A stretch of DNA of 64,000 bases from Mycosarcoma maydis (Eukaryota; Basidiomycota; Ustilaginomycetes; Ustilaginales). Numbering within the stretch: position 1 is the stretch's first letter; each line of letters opens with the position of its first letter. The stretch covers positions 248,001-312,000 of the forward strand of contig NC_026496.1 of assembly GCF_000328475.2 (NCBI RefSeq), in the 5' to 3' direction. The position numbers were made by a program, and so were the translations under genes. A model generated the notes under the pieces. That model saw only the letters and a list, made by a program, of their open reading frames with translations. It searched no databases and was not told where the DNA came from. Below are positions 17,914 through 27,501 of this stretch, piece after piece.

Positions 17914-20343
17914 ATGGTCGCGTTGAGCGTCGACACCCCGTCGCCGCCGCTGATGGCAACAATGCAAACGCCGCTCACCTCACTTCCACCTCCGCCCGTC
18001 CAGCCACGCGTGCCACGCACGCCGATTCGCATCATTGTGCTCTGTGACGGCACTGGTCAAGCGCGCAACTGGGTCAAAGCTACGCTCACGACCGCCGCAC
18101 ACCGACGTGGACATCTGCCCGGCCTACACGCATCGCTCGCCTCGCCCGAGGAAGGACACGACGACAGCACCAGCTCCGCAGCCACCGCAACAGCGACTGC
18201 AAAGGTTGATCGAGGCGATCTTGTCGATGCAGCTGCGCGCAAACGCAAGAAGAATTGCACCAAGTCGGCCAAAAAGGCAACAGCTGCAGGTGCAAAGCCG
18301 TCGCCTGCGGCTGCTTCGGGTGAGTTCTTCACCAACGTCGCACTTCTCGCCAAGTGCATCTCGAACTCGAGCGGTATCGGTGGCGTAAGCCCACCTCAGT
18401 CGCCTACCATCGGCAGCAGCGATGCTTCCAGTGTGATGCCCCAGGTGGTCTTCTATCAATCAGGCGTCGGTACGGGCACCGGAAAGATCCGCAACATCTT
18501 CGACCAAGGTACCGGCCTGTCTTTGGGCAGCAAGATTCAAGAAGCGTACAGCTTCATCGTTGACAATTACCAACCCGGCGACGAACTCTTCTTGTTTGGC
18601 TTTTCCAGAGGAGCCTACACGGCAAGGTGCATCACTGGTTTCATCAACTGGTGCGGTGTGTTGTCCAAGGTCGAGATGACGCACTTTGCCGACATTTGGG
18701 CTGCTTATCAACGACGTGATCCGGACGATGTGGCGAGTGAATCGGCTGCAGCAGAGGTGTTGTATGCTGCTACGCAGAAGTACCCTAGCGTGGAGAGCGA
18801 AGGTTTGGCGACGAGCACCTACCACTTCAACCTCGCACAGAACAAGAAGCTCGACGAACAGACCCGATGCGACCTCAGAGAGGTGCGACGAAAGGAGCTC
18901 GCCGAACGACGCAGACACGTTCAAGTCGTTCCACCACAGATCAAGGTGGTCGGTGTCTGGGACACAGTCTCGGCGCTCGGCTTTCCAGGCATGTTCCAGG
19001 ACAATTCGATGATTGACTTCTTTGACTTTTACGACCCTGGTCTTGGCAGCAACATTCAGTTCGGCTTCCACGCACTCAGCTTGGAAGAGGACAGAAAGGA
19101 TTTCCTCCCCACCCTGTGGTACCAGCCCAGCGTCAACGACACACCCAACACTTCCGCCGAACTTGGCGTTCGAGGCAAGCATATGCGATCCAAACAGCTG
19201 CTCAAACAGTGTTGGTTCCAAGGCGTTCATACTGACTGTGGTGGTGGATACCAGTTCCATGGCCTGTCGGACATCACCCTGATTTGGATGGTTTCGCAAC
19301 TCGTTGATCCACAGACGCTTCCGGATGGAAGCACAACGCTTCGACCTCTGTTGAACATCGACATTGCTCTACTAGCAACCGTGCTGGATCGTCGACGAGA
19401 ATGGGCGATGCAGCTGCCGCACCGTTCGCGACCGACGCTGAATTACCAGCACTACCGAACTTTCCACCAGAGCAAGTTCGATCCGGAGACCATGAAGCGC
19501 AGTGTGTGGGAAAACATGGCTGTCACGGGACGAACCAACGAGAGCATCCACGCCTCGGTGGTGCGAGGTGGTCGAATTGATCCCAAGACACATCCGGCGT
19601 TCGCCCAAATGCGCGAGGTAGATCCGCAAGCACTGGAAAACATGTGGAAGGAAGCGCAGGATTGGGAGGCGGCTTTGAGGCCGACGGAGAAGCTGCTATA
19701 TTGGGATAAGAGGGCTCCGTATCCGTGGATCCCAGGTGTGGGTGATGCGTACCTCAACCCGTTGCTGGCTCCGCTCATGATTAGCGGTGGATGGTTCATT
19801 CCTGAGTTGGAGGGCAAAGGTGTCAAGGATGTGGTGATCGAACTGGCTGAACAGAGGGTGGCGGCGGCCGAGTCGACTGTCGGCGACGCGCAAGCGCAAA
19901 ACGACACCACATCTCTGGAAGCCAAAGTTACCTCGACAGTGACGACTACCACTCGAACCACGACACGCACTTCCACAACTCTCACCAAGCCGCTTCCCTA
20001 CATCCCACTCATCCCGGCCAAAGAGCTCGGCGAAAACCCGATCGACCCACAAGCACATCCTCACCTGTACACGTTCTGGTCGCACCTCTACACGGTCTCG
20101 CGCCTCCCGAATGCGCTCATCACGTACCTGTGCAACTTTTCCTTCATCAGCAACGCCAATCTCAGACCGACCCAGCTACAGGATTGGTTGTGGGCGCTCG
20201 GCGATAAGCTCGGAGGCTACGATGATGCACTCAAGACCCAAGCGCTGTTGGCAGGCTTGCCCAAGCGTGCCAAGAAAGACGCACAGCCTAAGGATGGTAA
20301 GCTCGCTAAGAAGCCGAAAGTGGATGTCCCGGAGACCTTCTAG
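17914..20343 (+). CDS. DUF2235 alpha/beta-hydrolase family protein
   Basis: An 809-residue protein of the DUF2235 family, which shares its fold with the bacterial Tle1 phospholipase effectors. The N-terminal signature LCDGTGQ is near residue 44. A GFSRGAYTAR nucleophile elbow at about 228 supplies the serine, VGVWDTVSALG near 348 the aspartate, and QCWFQGVHTDCGGGY near 437 the histidine. The Ser-Asp-His triad therefore looks intact. Between the first strand and the elbow lies a poorly conserved insertion of about 100 residues, rich in Ala/Lys/Thr. A Thr-rich linker (about 660-700) precedes a C-terminal domain. The fungal substrate is unknown to me; a lipase or esterase role is inference from the fold. 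No signal peptide or membrane segment is evident. Confidence 0.9.
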   Translation: MVALSVDTPSPPLMATMQTPLTSLPPPPVQPRVPRTPIRIIVLCDGTGQARNWVKATLTTAAHRRGHLPGLHASLASPEEGHDDSTSSAATATATAKVDRGDLVDAAARKRKKNCTKSAKKATAAGAKPSPAAASGEFFTNVALLAKCISNSSGIGGVSPPQSPTIGSSDASSVMPQVVFYQSGVGTGTGKIRNIFDQGTGLSLGSKIQEAYSFIVDNYQPGDELFLFGFSRGAYTARCITGFINWCGVLSKVEMTHFADIWAAYQRRDPDDVASESAAAEVLYAATQKYPSVESEGLATSTYHFNLAQNKKLDEQTRCDLREVRRKELAERRRHVQVVPPQIKVVGVWDTVSALGFPGMFQDNSMIDFFDFYDPGLGSNIQFGFHALSLEEDRKDFLPTLWYQPSVNDTPNTSAELGVRGKHMRSKQLLKQCWFQGVHTDCGGGYQFHGLSDITLIWMVSQLVDPQTLPDGSTTLRPLLNIDIALLATVLDRRREWAMQLPHRSRPTLNYQHYRTFHQSKFDPETMKRSVWENMAVTGRTNESIHASVVRGGRIDPKTHPAFAQMREVDPQALENMWKEAQDWEAALRPTEKLLYWDKRAPYPWIPGVGDAYLNPLLAPLMISGGWFIPELEGKGVKDVVIELAEQRVAAAESTVGDAQAQNDTTSLEAKVTSTVTTTTRTTTRTSTTLTKPLPYIPLIPAKELGENPIDPQAHPHLYTFWSHLYTVSRLPNALITYLCNFSFISNANLRPTQLQDWLWALGDKLGGYDDALKTQALLAGLPKRAKKDAQPKDGKLAKKPKVDVPETF

Positions 20344-20909
20344 ACCGTCTTCATTGTTCACAGGTAGCAGCGTGCATCGATCCGGCTCGGCGGCTTGAAG
20401 TGACACAAACACACGCTCATACGTGATGTATCTTGGTAACCCAATTTGATCATTCATTTTTCCGTTTTCATACACTCGCGCATAGCGTGAGTCGTCGTGC
20501 GTGGTTGAGCATTCGTGATTCAATGTTTGACCACGAGATGTATGTCCTGTGGAAACGAATCGTCACCCAATCAGGAACGACAACCCGCTGGTCTCCTCTT
20601 TCGATCGTTGTGAGCAATGTCAGCCAGTCGCTGGAGACGTACAAGCAAGTATGCATGGTATGACCTGTTCCAGTAGCTGCTCGTCCAGGCTCAAACGCGC
20701 AGAGAACTCAAGAAAAATAAACAAGCACACACTCACGCACACAAACGAGACTCAGCAGCTTCGGCTTGTTCAAAACAAAGCATCTACAACTTCGTGTGGG
20801 CGTTTAATTTCACACCACACTCAGCGGCAGGTCTCGGACCCCAGTCTGTCCTGATAACTATTACGATTCACCTCGACGGTTGGCTTGACGAAACAGCTTG
20901 CAAACCGAA
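20344..20909. other. Convergent 3' intergenic region
   Basis: Between the DUF2235 gene and the CCCH-protein gene, both ending here. It contains ATTCGTGATT at 20511-20520 and no credible open frame. Confidence 0.6.
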
Positions 20910-22931
20910 TCATAGATCTCGATCTACCAGATCGTCATCTTGCTCGTCATCAGCAGGGGCGAGATCCTGAGCGTTCGAATTGTCGTCTGCAGTAATGTGC
21001 TCGTCTGAATCGTCCTGTTGGTCGCTCAGTTCAAAGTCCTCGCTGTGCACGCTTTCCGCTTCTTCGCTGTCTTCCTCTTCCCCTTCCTCCTCCTCGTCGG
21101 TGAAAATCTCTTGGTCTTCCTGCTCGTCGCTCTCTTCGTCATCATCGTCGTCGTCTTCCTGTTCGTCGCCGATGTCGTCAAATGAAATGAAGTCCTTCTG
21201 CTGCGTGAACGCTTTTGCCTTTCGGCGCTTCGTCCTACGGCTTTCGTTGATGTTGGCAAAATTGACCTGCTCATCCTCGTCCTCATCGTCAGGAAGGATC
21301 GGCTGATCGTCGTCCAGTTCCGTCTGCATCAATGGACGCTTGCGTTTTGTTCCGCCCAGAGCGTGTTCAGCATGCTCGTGTGATAAATCCGCCTGCGCCT
21401 CCTCGGCAGCCGCATCGTCTCGCACAAACAGATCGTCATCCTGCACCCCTCCTTGCGTCGCCTCCACACCGTTCGCCGAAACGTTACTTTCCGGTCGACT
21501 CGCCCTGATGACGTGTACCAACTTGCATCCTTTCCTCTCACACTTGCCTTTCTCCACGAACTCCGGACATTCGTACGTATGCCTTTGCTCGCAGTCCTTG
21601 CCCCGGCCGCACCAACCGTAGTCGCTGAAATCACGACAAATGTTGGTTTTGACTCCATCCTTGAGATCCGCATGTGTATACAGACAGTCTGCGCCGTTTC
21701 GACAATTTCTGGAGCGCAAGTAGTGTACACAGTGCGGTACCCTCTCTGCTCTTGGTGTATGCGACAACGGACAGGTTCCCTTGGGCAACGTGCACCCCGT
21801 CGGTCGAAGCACCTTTGGACACAAAGCGATCTTGCTGGAATCGTGAAGATATGGACACGATAGCCCACGCTTACACTGTCCTGTCTTGTTGAAAAACGTA
21901 CACAATGTGCGTGCCTTGCTAACATCGAGTCTCCTCGAAACTCCTGGCTTGCGTGATGAGTTGCGCGTGGCTTGCATCGCCGAAATCTGGCCGACCATCT
22001 TGTCGAGACGCCCCATTTTGGCTTGCGCTTCCCGTTGCGCTTTCCGCTTGGCGAGCAGATCGGCTGATATGAGGTTGCCACGTTTGGTGCGGATATAGTC
22101 TTGACCGTTGATGCTGGTCTTCAGCGGCACTGCTGTGGAGCACTCGTTGGCGGTGGAGGTGTAAGGTGTCTGGTTCTGCGCGTCGTCGGGGTTGGAGAAA
22201 GGTTGAACCGCTTTTTTTACGAGCTTGGTGCCTGACGGATCAAACTCGAAGACAACACCGTCAATGACCACTTCACCCATGTTATCGCCCCGACGGACCG
22301 AAGACGACGGCTTTATGGGTTTGGCTCGGACCGTTTTTCTGCCTGTAGAATTGGATGAAGATGCCGCAGCTTTCGCTTCTGCCTTTGCCTTGCGCGTTGC
22401 TTCCATTGCTGCTAAGCGTGCAGGTTCTGTACGCTGGAATGTAGATGTGCTGACAAGGCTCATGTTGTGCGTTGACTTGCGCTTGATCCAGCCTTCTGAT
22501 GTTCCCGGCATGGATGACTTTGTGCTGCTAGTGGCTGTCGAGGCCGCCGCTGGTTTCCCAACAACCGTCGAGTCCATAGAATTGGCATTTTCGGTCGAAG
22601 CTGCGGCACCTGGTGCTGCTCCCTGCATTGCTCCTTTGTGGTTCGAGTCGTTGAGGATCAATGTGCGATTCCGTTGCGCGATCGCTACCGCACCGCGACC
22701 TCTACCTCTGGCTGCATTGGCACTTGCGTAGAATCCACCTCGCCCTCGCACATATGTGCCACGATAGGGTGGACTACCAGCACCCCGATAGTACCCGCGC
22801 CCTCTTGGTGTGTATCCTTCTGGATACGACGGATATGGTTGGTGATGTTGTTGTTGCTTGTGCGTTTGGATCACGCCCGAAAGCTTGGCGATCTCAGCCT
22901 TGAGAAGCTCTTCTTCGCTCGTGGAAGTCAT
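20910..22931 (-). CDS. CCCH zinc-finger protein with five fingers (ZC3H3/Red5-like)
   Basis: A 673-residue nuclear RNA-binding protein candidate. Five consecutive CCCH fingers span residues about 342-475: CTFFNKTGQCKRGLSCPYLH, CPKVLRPTGC..CPLSH, CVHYLRSRNCRNGADCLYTH, CRDFSDYGWC..CEQRH and CPEFVEKGKC..CKLVH. This order and spacing is that of animal ZC3H3 and fission-yeast Red5, which act in poly(A)+ RNA export or degradation of meiotic transcripts. The N-terminus is Arg/Gly/Tyr-rich (RGRGYYRG, RGRGG), typical of RNA-binding tails. The C-terminus after about 540 is a long Asp/Glu-rich acidic region with a KRTKRRKAK basic patch. The start is the ATG at 22931. No intron is visible. Confidence 0.85.
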   Translation of the reverse strand: MTSTSEEELLKAEIAKLSGVIQTHKQQQHHQPYPSYPEGYTPRGRGYYRGAGSPPYRGTYVRGRGGFYASANAARGRGRGAVAIAQRNRTLILNDSNHKGAMQGAAPGAAASTENANSMDSTVVGKPAAASTATSSTKSSMPGTSEGWIKRKSTHNMSLVSTSTFQRTEPARLAAMEATRKAKAEAKAAASSSNSTGRKTVRAKPIKPSSSVRRGDNMGEVVIDGVVFEFDPSGTKLVKKAVQPFSNPDDAQNQTPYTSTANECSTAVPLKTSINGQDYIRTKRGNLISADLLAKRKAQREAQAKMGRLDKMVGQISAMQATRNSSRKPGVSRRLDVSKARTLCTFFNKTGQCKRGLSCPYLHDSSKIALCPKVLRPTGCTLPKGTCPLSHTPRAERVPHCVHYLRSRNCRNGADCLYTHADLKDGVKTNICRDFSDYGWCGRGKDCEQRHTYECPEFVEKGKCERKGCKLVHVIRASRPESNVSANGVEATQGGVQDDDLFVRDDAAAEEAQADLSHEHAEHALGGTKRKRPLMQTELDDDQPILPDDEDEDEQVNFANINESRRTKRRKAKAFTQQKDFISFDDIGDEQEDDDDDDEESDEQEDQEIFTDEEEEGEEEDSEEAESVHSEDFELSDQQDDSDEHITADDNSNAQDLAPADDEQDDDLVDRDL

Positions 22932-23220
22932 CGTGACTGCACGTCAAATCTCGCGGTGAAGAGCTGAATGGCCGCGATAATGTTGATGAGAGCAACGAAG
23001 AGAGTGGCCAGAACATCAACGCAAAATTGTTGTTCCGAAACGAAACACAGCACACCACCACATTCGTGATTTGCCGAATTCCGCGCTCTCGAATCCTCCA
23101 CAAGCACACGACTCAGCATCTCTCGCAACTTGAGAAAGAAACATCCGGATCATAAGAGCAACCGCAACCAAATCCACACACAATATGGGTGAAAAAATTG
23201 AGGACTCAAAAAAGAAATTG

Positions 23221-23304
23221 TGGAGACTGCATGAGTCGAACACGCGACCTTTCGCAAGTTAGCTGAATGCTAAGCGAACGCTCTACCAACTGAGCTAAAC
23301 CCCC
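23221..23304 (-). tRNA. tRNA-Ala (AGC) with an 11-nt intron
   Basis: Read on the minus strand, the acceptor GGGGGTT pairs with AGTCTCC (two G-U pairs), followed by discriminator A. The D arm is GCTCAGTTGGTAGAGC. The anticodon stem TTCGC/GCGAA encloses TTAGCA plus an 11-base intron (TTCAGCTAACT) and the final loop T. The T arm is GCGTGTTCGACTCATGC. The anticodon AGC reads alanine codons. The intron begins one base 3' of the anticodon, the standard nuclear position. The exact intron borders can shift by a base because of the flanking Ts. Confidence 0.93.
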
Positions 23305-25241
23305 ATCTTGCATTAACATGAGAATTATTACATATCTATACACTTCAGTGCTTATCTCGGATATTAAGGTTAATCGTTGACTCGTCTTGGGCGCAACGTG
23401 CAAGGGATACAGAGTTCTGCTCTGGAAAAAGTTACCGACGAGATCACAGACAAGTTCATGCAGTGTTGTCACCGAACTGTTACCACGACACCAGAGCAAC
23501 GAGCCAAAGGTGTGCGTGAAGCATGATCGCTGATCGATGCCTCCACCGTAAGACGTGTAATTGGCAACGGGCTTATAGGCGTGCGCCACGCTGTTCAATT
23601 GATTCGAGACGCTCACTTCCCAAAGCTTGTCGACAGAATATGAAATTGATTGGGTTACGTGGTCAAGGGGGCTCCGCAAGGAGTTACCGTTGAAGCAAGG
23701 GAAATGGGACGGTTTGTATCCGACCAAATCGTTAATGGTCGGCGCTTTCGCCGAGATAGCAAGCACACATTCACGCTTGCTGTGCAGGTGCATAGAGGGC
23801 TGAAGGCGAGTCGAACCATCTGAGAGAGTGAGGTCAAACCAAACTCGGAGGCTCATCCGATGCCGCCGACTGGACTGAGAACTGAGTCCTGATATCTGTG
23901 ATTCACGATATTGCCAGTTTTGGGAAGGGCTGAGCGATTTCAAAGTCAGATTTCCCCATGAAGAAAGACGGGTTCGTGCACAAAGGCAGGTCGTTTCTTT
24001 CGGAACATGGTTCGTGAGAAGTGTGTCTCTTTGAAGCAAGGATAGCAACATGAGCAGACTGTCATGAATAACAACCACAATCGGGAACGAGCAAACAGTC
24101 ATGAGTGTGAATCGATCAAGCAAACGATTGCGCCGTTTGCGACGAGTTGGGGTGGAGGTAAGTTGTTTCAAGCACGGTTTGCTCATTTGAAATGTAGCCA
24201 ACAAGCAAGTGTGTGAGGTTAAGTTAACTGTAAGCGAAGCGAGAACAGCCGTATCCTTTTTTCCCGCTCTCTCTCCGCAGTTCCTTCAGCAGTCATGAGT
24301 CGGACATGTGCGAAGAAGGAAGACCCGAAGAAGCACGAAGCAGGTTCGTAGATCATGGGTTCATTTTATTTAATTACTTAACTAGTTTCTTTTCTCCGTT
24401 GCCACGAAATATCACGAACAACCAAGGCTAACTTTGACTTATTCTATCGTGTGTGGGTTGCTCACCCAAGAAATCAGGCGTTGTTCGCTTATCGGCAGTA
24501 GCTCCATTTTGCCGTTGCCGCTCCCACGCTTTTTGCGCGTCTTCGCTTGCGCGCGTCCTCTGCGAAAGGGTTAGCATGTCAGCTGTCGCAGATTGACGCA
24601 GGCCTGCAACACTCACCGTATCCCGCTCGCCAGTCGCACAACCCAGGTTAACCGACGGCCTCTCCAATCACTCGGAGCGCCGCCGATCAACACCGCGCAA
24701 TACATTCCAAAAGCTCATCCCGTTCCCTTGCCTCAACAAGTCTCTGCCTCATTTCTTAATCAAGCTCTGATTTTGATTCTCCATCCCCCGCCAAGACACA
24801 CTGGAGGCTTGTCTTTCCGTAAACGACCACCGATACCACCGACCCTACACGCCCTGTATCGACCCGTAGACGACTACCGACACCACCGATACTGCACAAC
24901 TGCATTTGCATCTGACAAAGCTGCCTCCTTAAACGTTTTGTCAGTCGAGCTTCCGATCTTGACAGAGAATAAAAACACCGGTCCGACGCACCTGCAAGTT
25001 GTTGCTTGATCTCATTTACCCTGGTCCCACCGTCGTCTGCAGCGAAACCCCCACATAAGTTACCAAAGATCGCCCATCCTTTATCCTTATAAGTTTTGTG
25101 CTTGTCAACTCGGCTACCAGCATCTGTCGTCTTCGTCCTCACTTGCAAGCAACGCTGGAAGGAAAGATTACTCCCTCGTTTATCCCCAACTTCTTCTTGT
25201 CTTCTGCCCATACCTAACATCCGCCTCTCACCTTCCCTATT
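23305..25241. other. Intergenic region with hairpin-rich segment and a probable small spliced gene
   Basis: The stretch 23305-24205 shows a long minus-strand open frame that runs through the tRNA and is therefore probably not a gene. Inside it, 23746-23761 (TCGGCGCTTTCGCCGA) is a perfect 6-bp hairpin. At 24428-24720 minus there is a good intron signature (see separate entry). The last ~300 bases are the leader of the UNC93-like gene. A tRNA neighbour and the hairpin leave room for a structured RNA, which I could not identify. Confidence 0.4.
24428..24710 (-). other. Candidate small spliced gene, coding frame unresolved
   Basis: On the minus strand there is a complete intron signature: donor GTGAGT beginning at 24616, branch site TGCTAACCC, and acceptor CGCAG ending at 24560, giving a 57-nt intron. 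After splicing, two frames stay open. One reads ...GERDT|RTRASEDAQKAWERQRQ and ends RISQS at 24428, but it has a TGA upstream. The other starts with an ATG (MYCAVLIGG) about 24706 and gives about 69 residues. I recognise neither product. The splice signals are the main evidence. Confidence 0.3.
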
Positions 25242-26762
25242 ATGGCTGACGAGAAAGCATTTGATGCCACTTCCAGCAGCTCATCTGGACCCAAGCCAGG
25301 TGTGCTCAGCAGCCATGAAGGCTCTCATGTCCACACAACCACCTTGGCAAAGGTACTCACGGTCCAACGTTCGTCCAATCCGCTCAAGCGCACTTACAGT
25401 CTACCTATCGTTCAGGTTGCTCTCGTTGGACTGGTATGCTTCCTCACAAGTGGTCTTTACAACGCTCTTTCTGGAATCGGAGGTGGAGGCCAAGTCAACT
25501 CTGACGCATCCAACAAGGCGGCTGTGGCTTTGTACTCGACCTTCTCGGTGGTATCCTTCTTTGCCGGTACGATCCACAACAAGCTTGGATCGCGCGTGAC
25601 GCTTGGTCTGGGTGCACTTGGCTACTGTCTGTACGTCGGAGCGTTCCTTTCGTACAACATCAACCAAAACCAGGGGTTTGTCATTGCTGCTGGTGCCATC
25701 CTCGGTGTCTGTGCTTCGCTACTTTGGACGGCACAGGGAGCACTCATGCTCGCTTATCCCACTGAATCACAAAAAGGTCGCTTCATCAGTGTCTTTTGGG
25801 TCATCTTCAACTTGGGCGCCGTCCTTGGTTCGGCCATTCAACTCGGTCTCACCTACAACTCGACGGGAAACACGGTCTCCAACGGCGTCTATGCTGCGTT
25901 TATCGTGCTTACCGGTCTCGGCTCGCTTGCCGCCGCGGTGCTCATGGATCCTGCCAAGGTTATCCGAGATGATGGCACGCGCGTTCTGGTTCCGAGCCAG
26001 ACCACCTGGGCTAAGGAACTTCAAGGCCTCTTTGTGCTTCTTCGATCCGATCCGTGGGTGGTCATGCTGTTCCCAATGTTTCTTGCCTCGAACTGGTTCT
26101 ACACCTGGCAGTTCAACGACTACAATGGTGTCCTCTTTACGCTCCGAACCCGCTCTCTCAACAACCTGCTCTACTGGCTCAGTCAGATGGCGGGTAGCTT
26201 AGCTTTCGGTCTGATTCTTGACAGCAAGCGAATGTCGCGAAGGTCGCGTGCTTGGATTGGATGGAGCATCGTTCTCATCTTCACATGGGCTGTCTGGGGC
26301 GGATCGTACGAAGTACAAAAGACGTATAGCCGGGCCAGTGTAGCTGATGAGACGGAGCGCATCGATTTTAGTGACTCGAGCAAGTACGTGGGCTATTGCT
26401 TCCTCTACATCTTCTCAGGCATGCTCGACGCCATCTGGCAGAACCTGGCCTATTGGCTAATGGGCGCGTGCTCCAACGACCTTTCCAAGCTGGGCTACCT
26501 GGCCGGATTCTACAAGTCGATTCAGTCAGCTGGCGCAGCAGGTGCATTTGGGATGGATAAGGACAAGCATCCCTTCATGACCAACCTCGCTGTGACGTGG
26601 GGTCTCTGTGCTGTCGGCTTGCTCTTCGTTATCCCGGTCATTGCTTTGCGTGTCAAGGAGCACACCGATCCGCTTGAAGAGGTGACTGTGCCTGGCCGAG
26701 CTGAAGAAATTGCTGCTGTCGAAGAGTTTGCCCACGCTAATGCCGGCGACAAGCACATTTGA
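25242..26762 (+). CDS. UNC93-like major facilitator superfamily membrane protein
   Basis: A 506-residue polytopic membrane protein with about 11-12 hydrophobic segments. The first is at about 55-75 (VQVALVGLVCFLTSGLYNAL). The motif GLYNALSGIGGGGQ and the following loop are typical of the fungal UNC93/DUF895 group of the MFS fold. The middle segment ANWFYTWQFND-like region (SNWFYTWQFNDYNG) and the late WQNLAYWLMGACSNDLSKLGYLAG match that family too. N- and C-termini are hydrophilic and probably cytosolic. The substrate is not known for fungal members; ion or solute transport is inference. The ATG at 25242 follows a pyrimidine-rich leader. Intronless. Confidence 0.88.
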   Translation: MADEKAFDATSSSSSGPKPGVLSSHEGSHVHTTTLAKVLTVQRSSNPLKRTYSLPIVQVALVGLVCFLTSGLYNALSGIGGGGQVNSDASNKAAVALYSTFSVVSFFAGTIHNKLGSRVTLGLGALGYCLYVGAFLSYNINQNQGFVIAAGAILGVCASLLWTAQGALMLAYPTESQKGRFISVFWVIFNLGAVLGSAIQLGLTYNSTGNTVSNGVYAAFIVLTGLGSLAAAVLMDPAKVIRDDGTRVLVPSQTTWAKELQGLFVLLRSDPWVVMLFPMFLASNWFYTWQFNDYNGVLFTLRTRSLNNLLYWLSQMAGSLAFGLILDSKRMSRRSRAWIGWSIVLIFTWAVWGGSYEVQKTYSRASVADETERIDFSDSSKYVGYCFLYIFSGMLDAIWQNLAYWLMGACSNDLSKLGYLAGFYKSIQSAGAAGAFGMDKDKHPFMTNLAVTWGLCAVGLLFVIPVIALRVKEHTDPLEEVTVPGRAEEIAAVEEFAHANAGDKHI

Positions 26763-27501
26763 TCCCAGATGTACCCTGCTCCTTGGTCCCAGATGCAATC
26801 TGCTCCTTGGATCTCTGTCTGTATTGTATTTTATCCATTGCCTGGTTACCGTGCAAACTTTGTGATTGTCTGCCTCATACACCTGCTCCGAAGCGATGCT
26901 GATTCCAGCGACAGCGACACGTGAGCTGCAGTCCAAACGAGAGCCACGAGCTTCTTTTGCGTGAACGTATTGTGTACCAACTTGTCAATCATCTCTGAAA
27001 TTTGGCCGCGCAACGTCAGATTTGACAAGGACCCTTGCCGCTGAAAACAACTGCTTACACCTGCACATCTCACGCAATTCGTGATTCGAGCGTCGGAAGA
27101 AATAGCTCCGCCCTTCATAAACTGGCCAAAGCGTTTATCACCGGCATCGGCCAATTGCATTGCCGCATTCACAAACACCCGCGCCCATGCTTTGCAAAAT
27201 TGGGCGCAGCAAAATGAAGTGGTTCAAGCAGCGTAAGCGCGTCGTGATACTCCATTAAGTGTCTTCAGAAATGGCATCGGGACAGCCGAACAGGATCGCG
27301 CACAGCGTTGAAGCGGGACGTGCGGTGCTCGTGCATGCGAAACGAGCGTAATGAATTCAGACGAGCACCGCTTGGACTACGGAGAAGCCGAGATAATAGT
27401 CTCCCACTGCCTTCCTTCCCACCACCATCCGCAATTTGCTCGCTCACCTTGCCACGAGGTACTCAGGTCAACGCGACCTACTTTCCCACGCCTCGTCGAA
27501 C
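26763..27501. promoter_or_regulatory. Intergenic region: 3' duplication, then promoter of the amidohydrolase gene
   Basis: It begins with a 24-bp imperfect tandem duplication directly after the UNC93 stop, contains AATTCGTGATTCG at 27076-27088, and ends in a C/T-rich leader. No gene is seen. Confidence 0.5.
26764..26811. repeat. 24-bp imperfect tandem duplication in a 3' UTR
   Basis: Two units (26764-26787 and 26788-26811), each beginning CCCAGATG and ending TGCTCCTTGG plus one base. They begin two bases after the UNC93-like stop codon and differ at a few central positions. Confidence 0.9.

Noticed and set aside
23206..24204. 332-codon minus-strand frame as a protein gene
   Set aside because: It runs through tRNA-Ala and starts with a TTG; no domain is recognised. 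Kept only as an unexplained open stretch.
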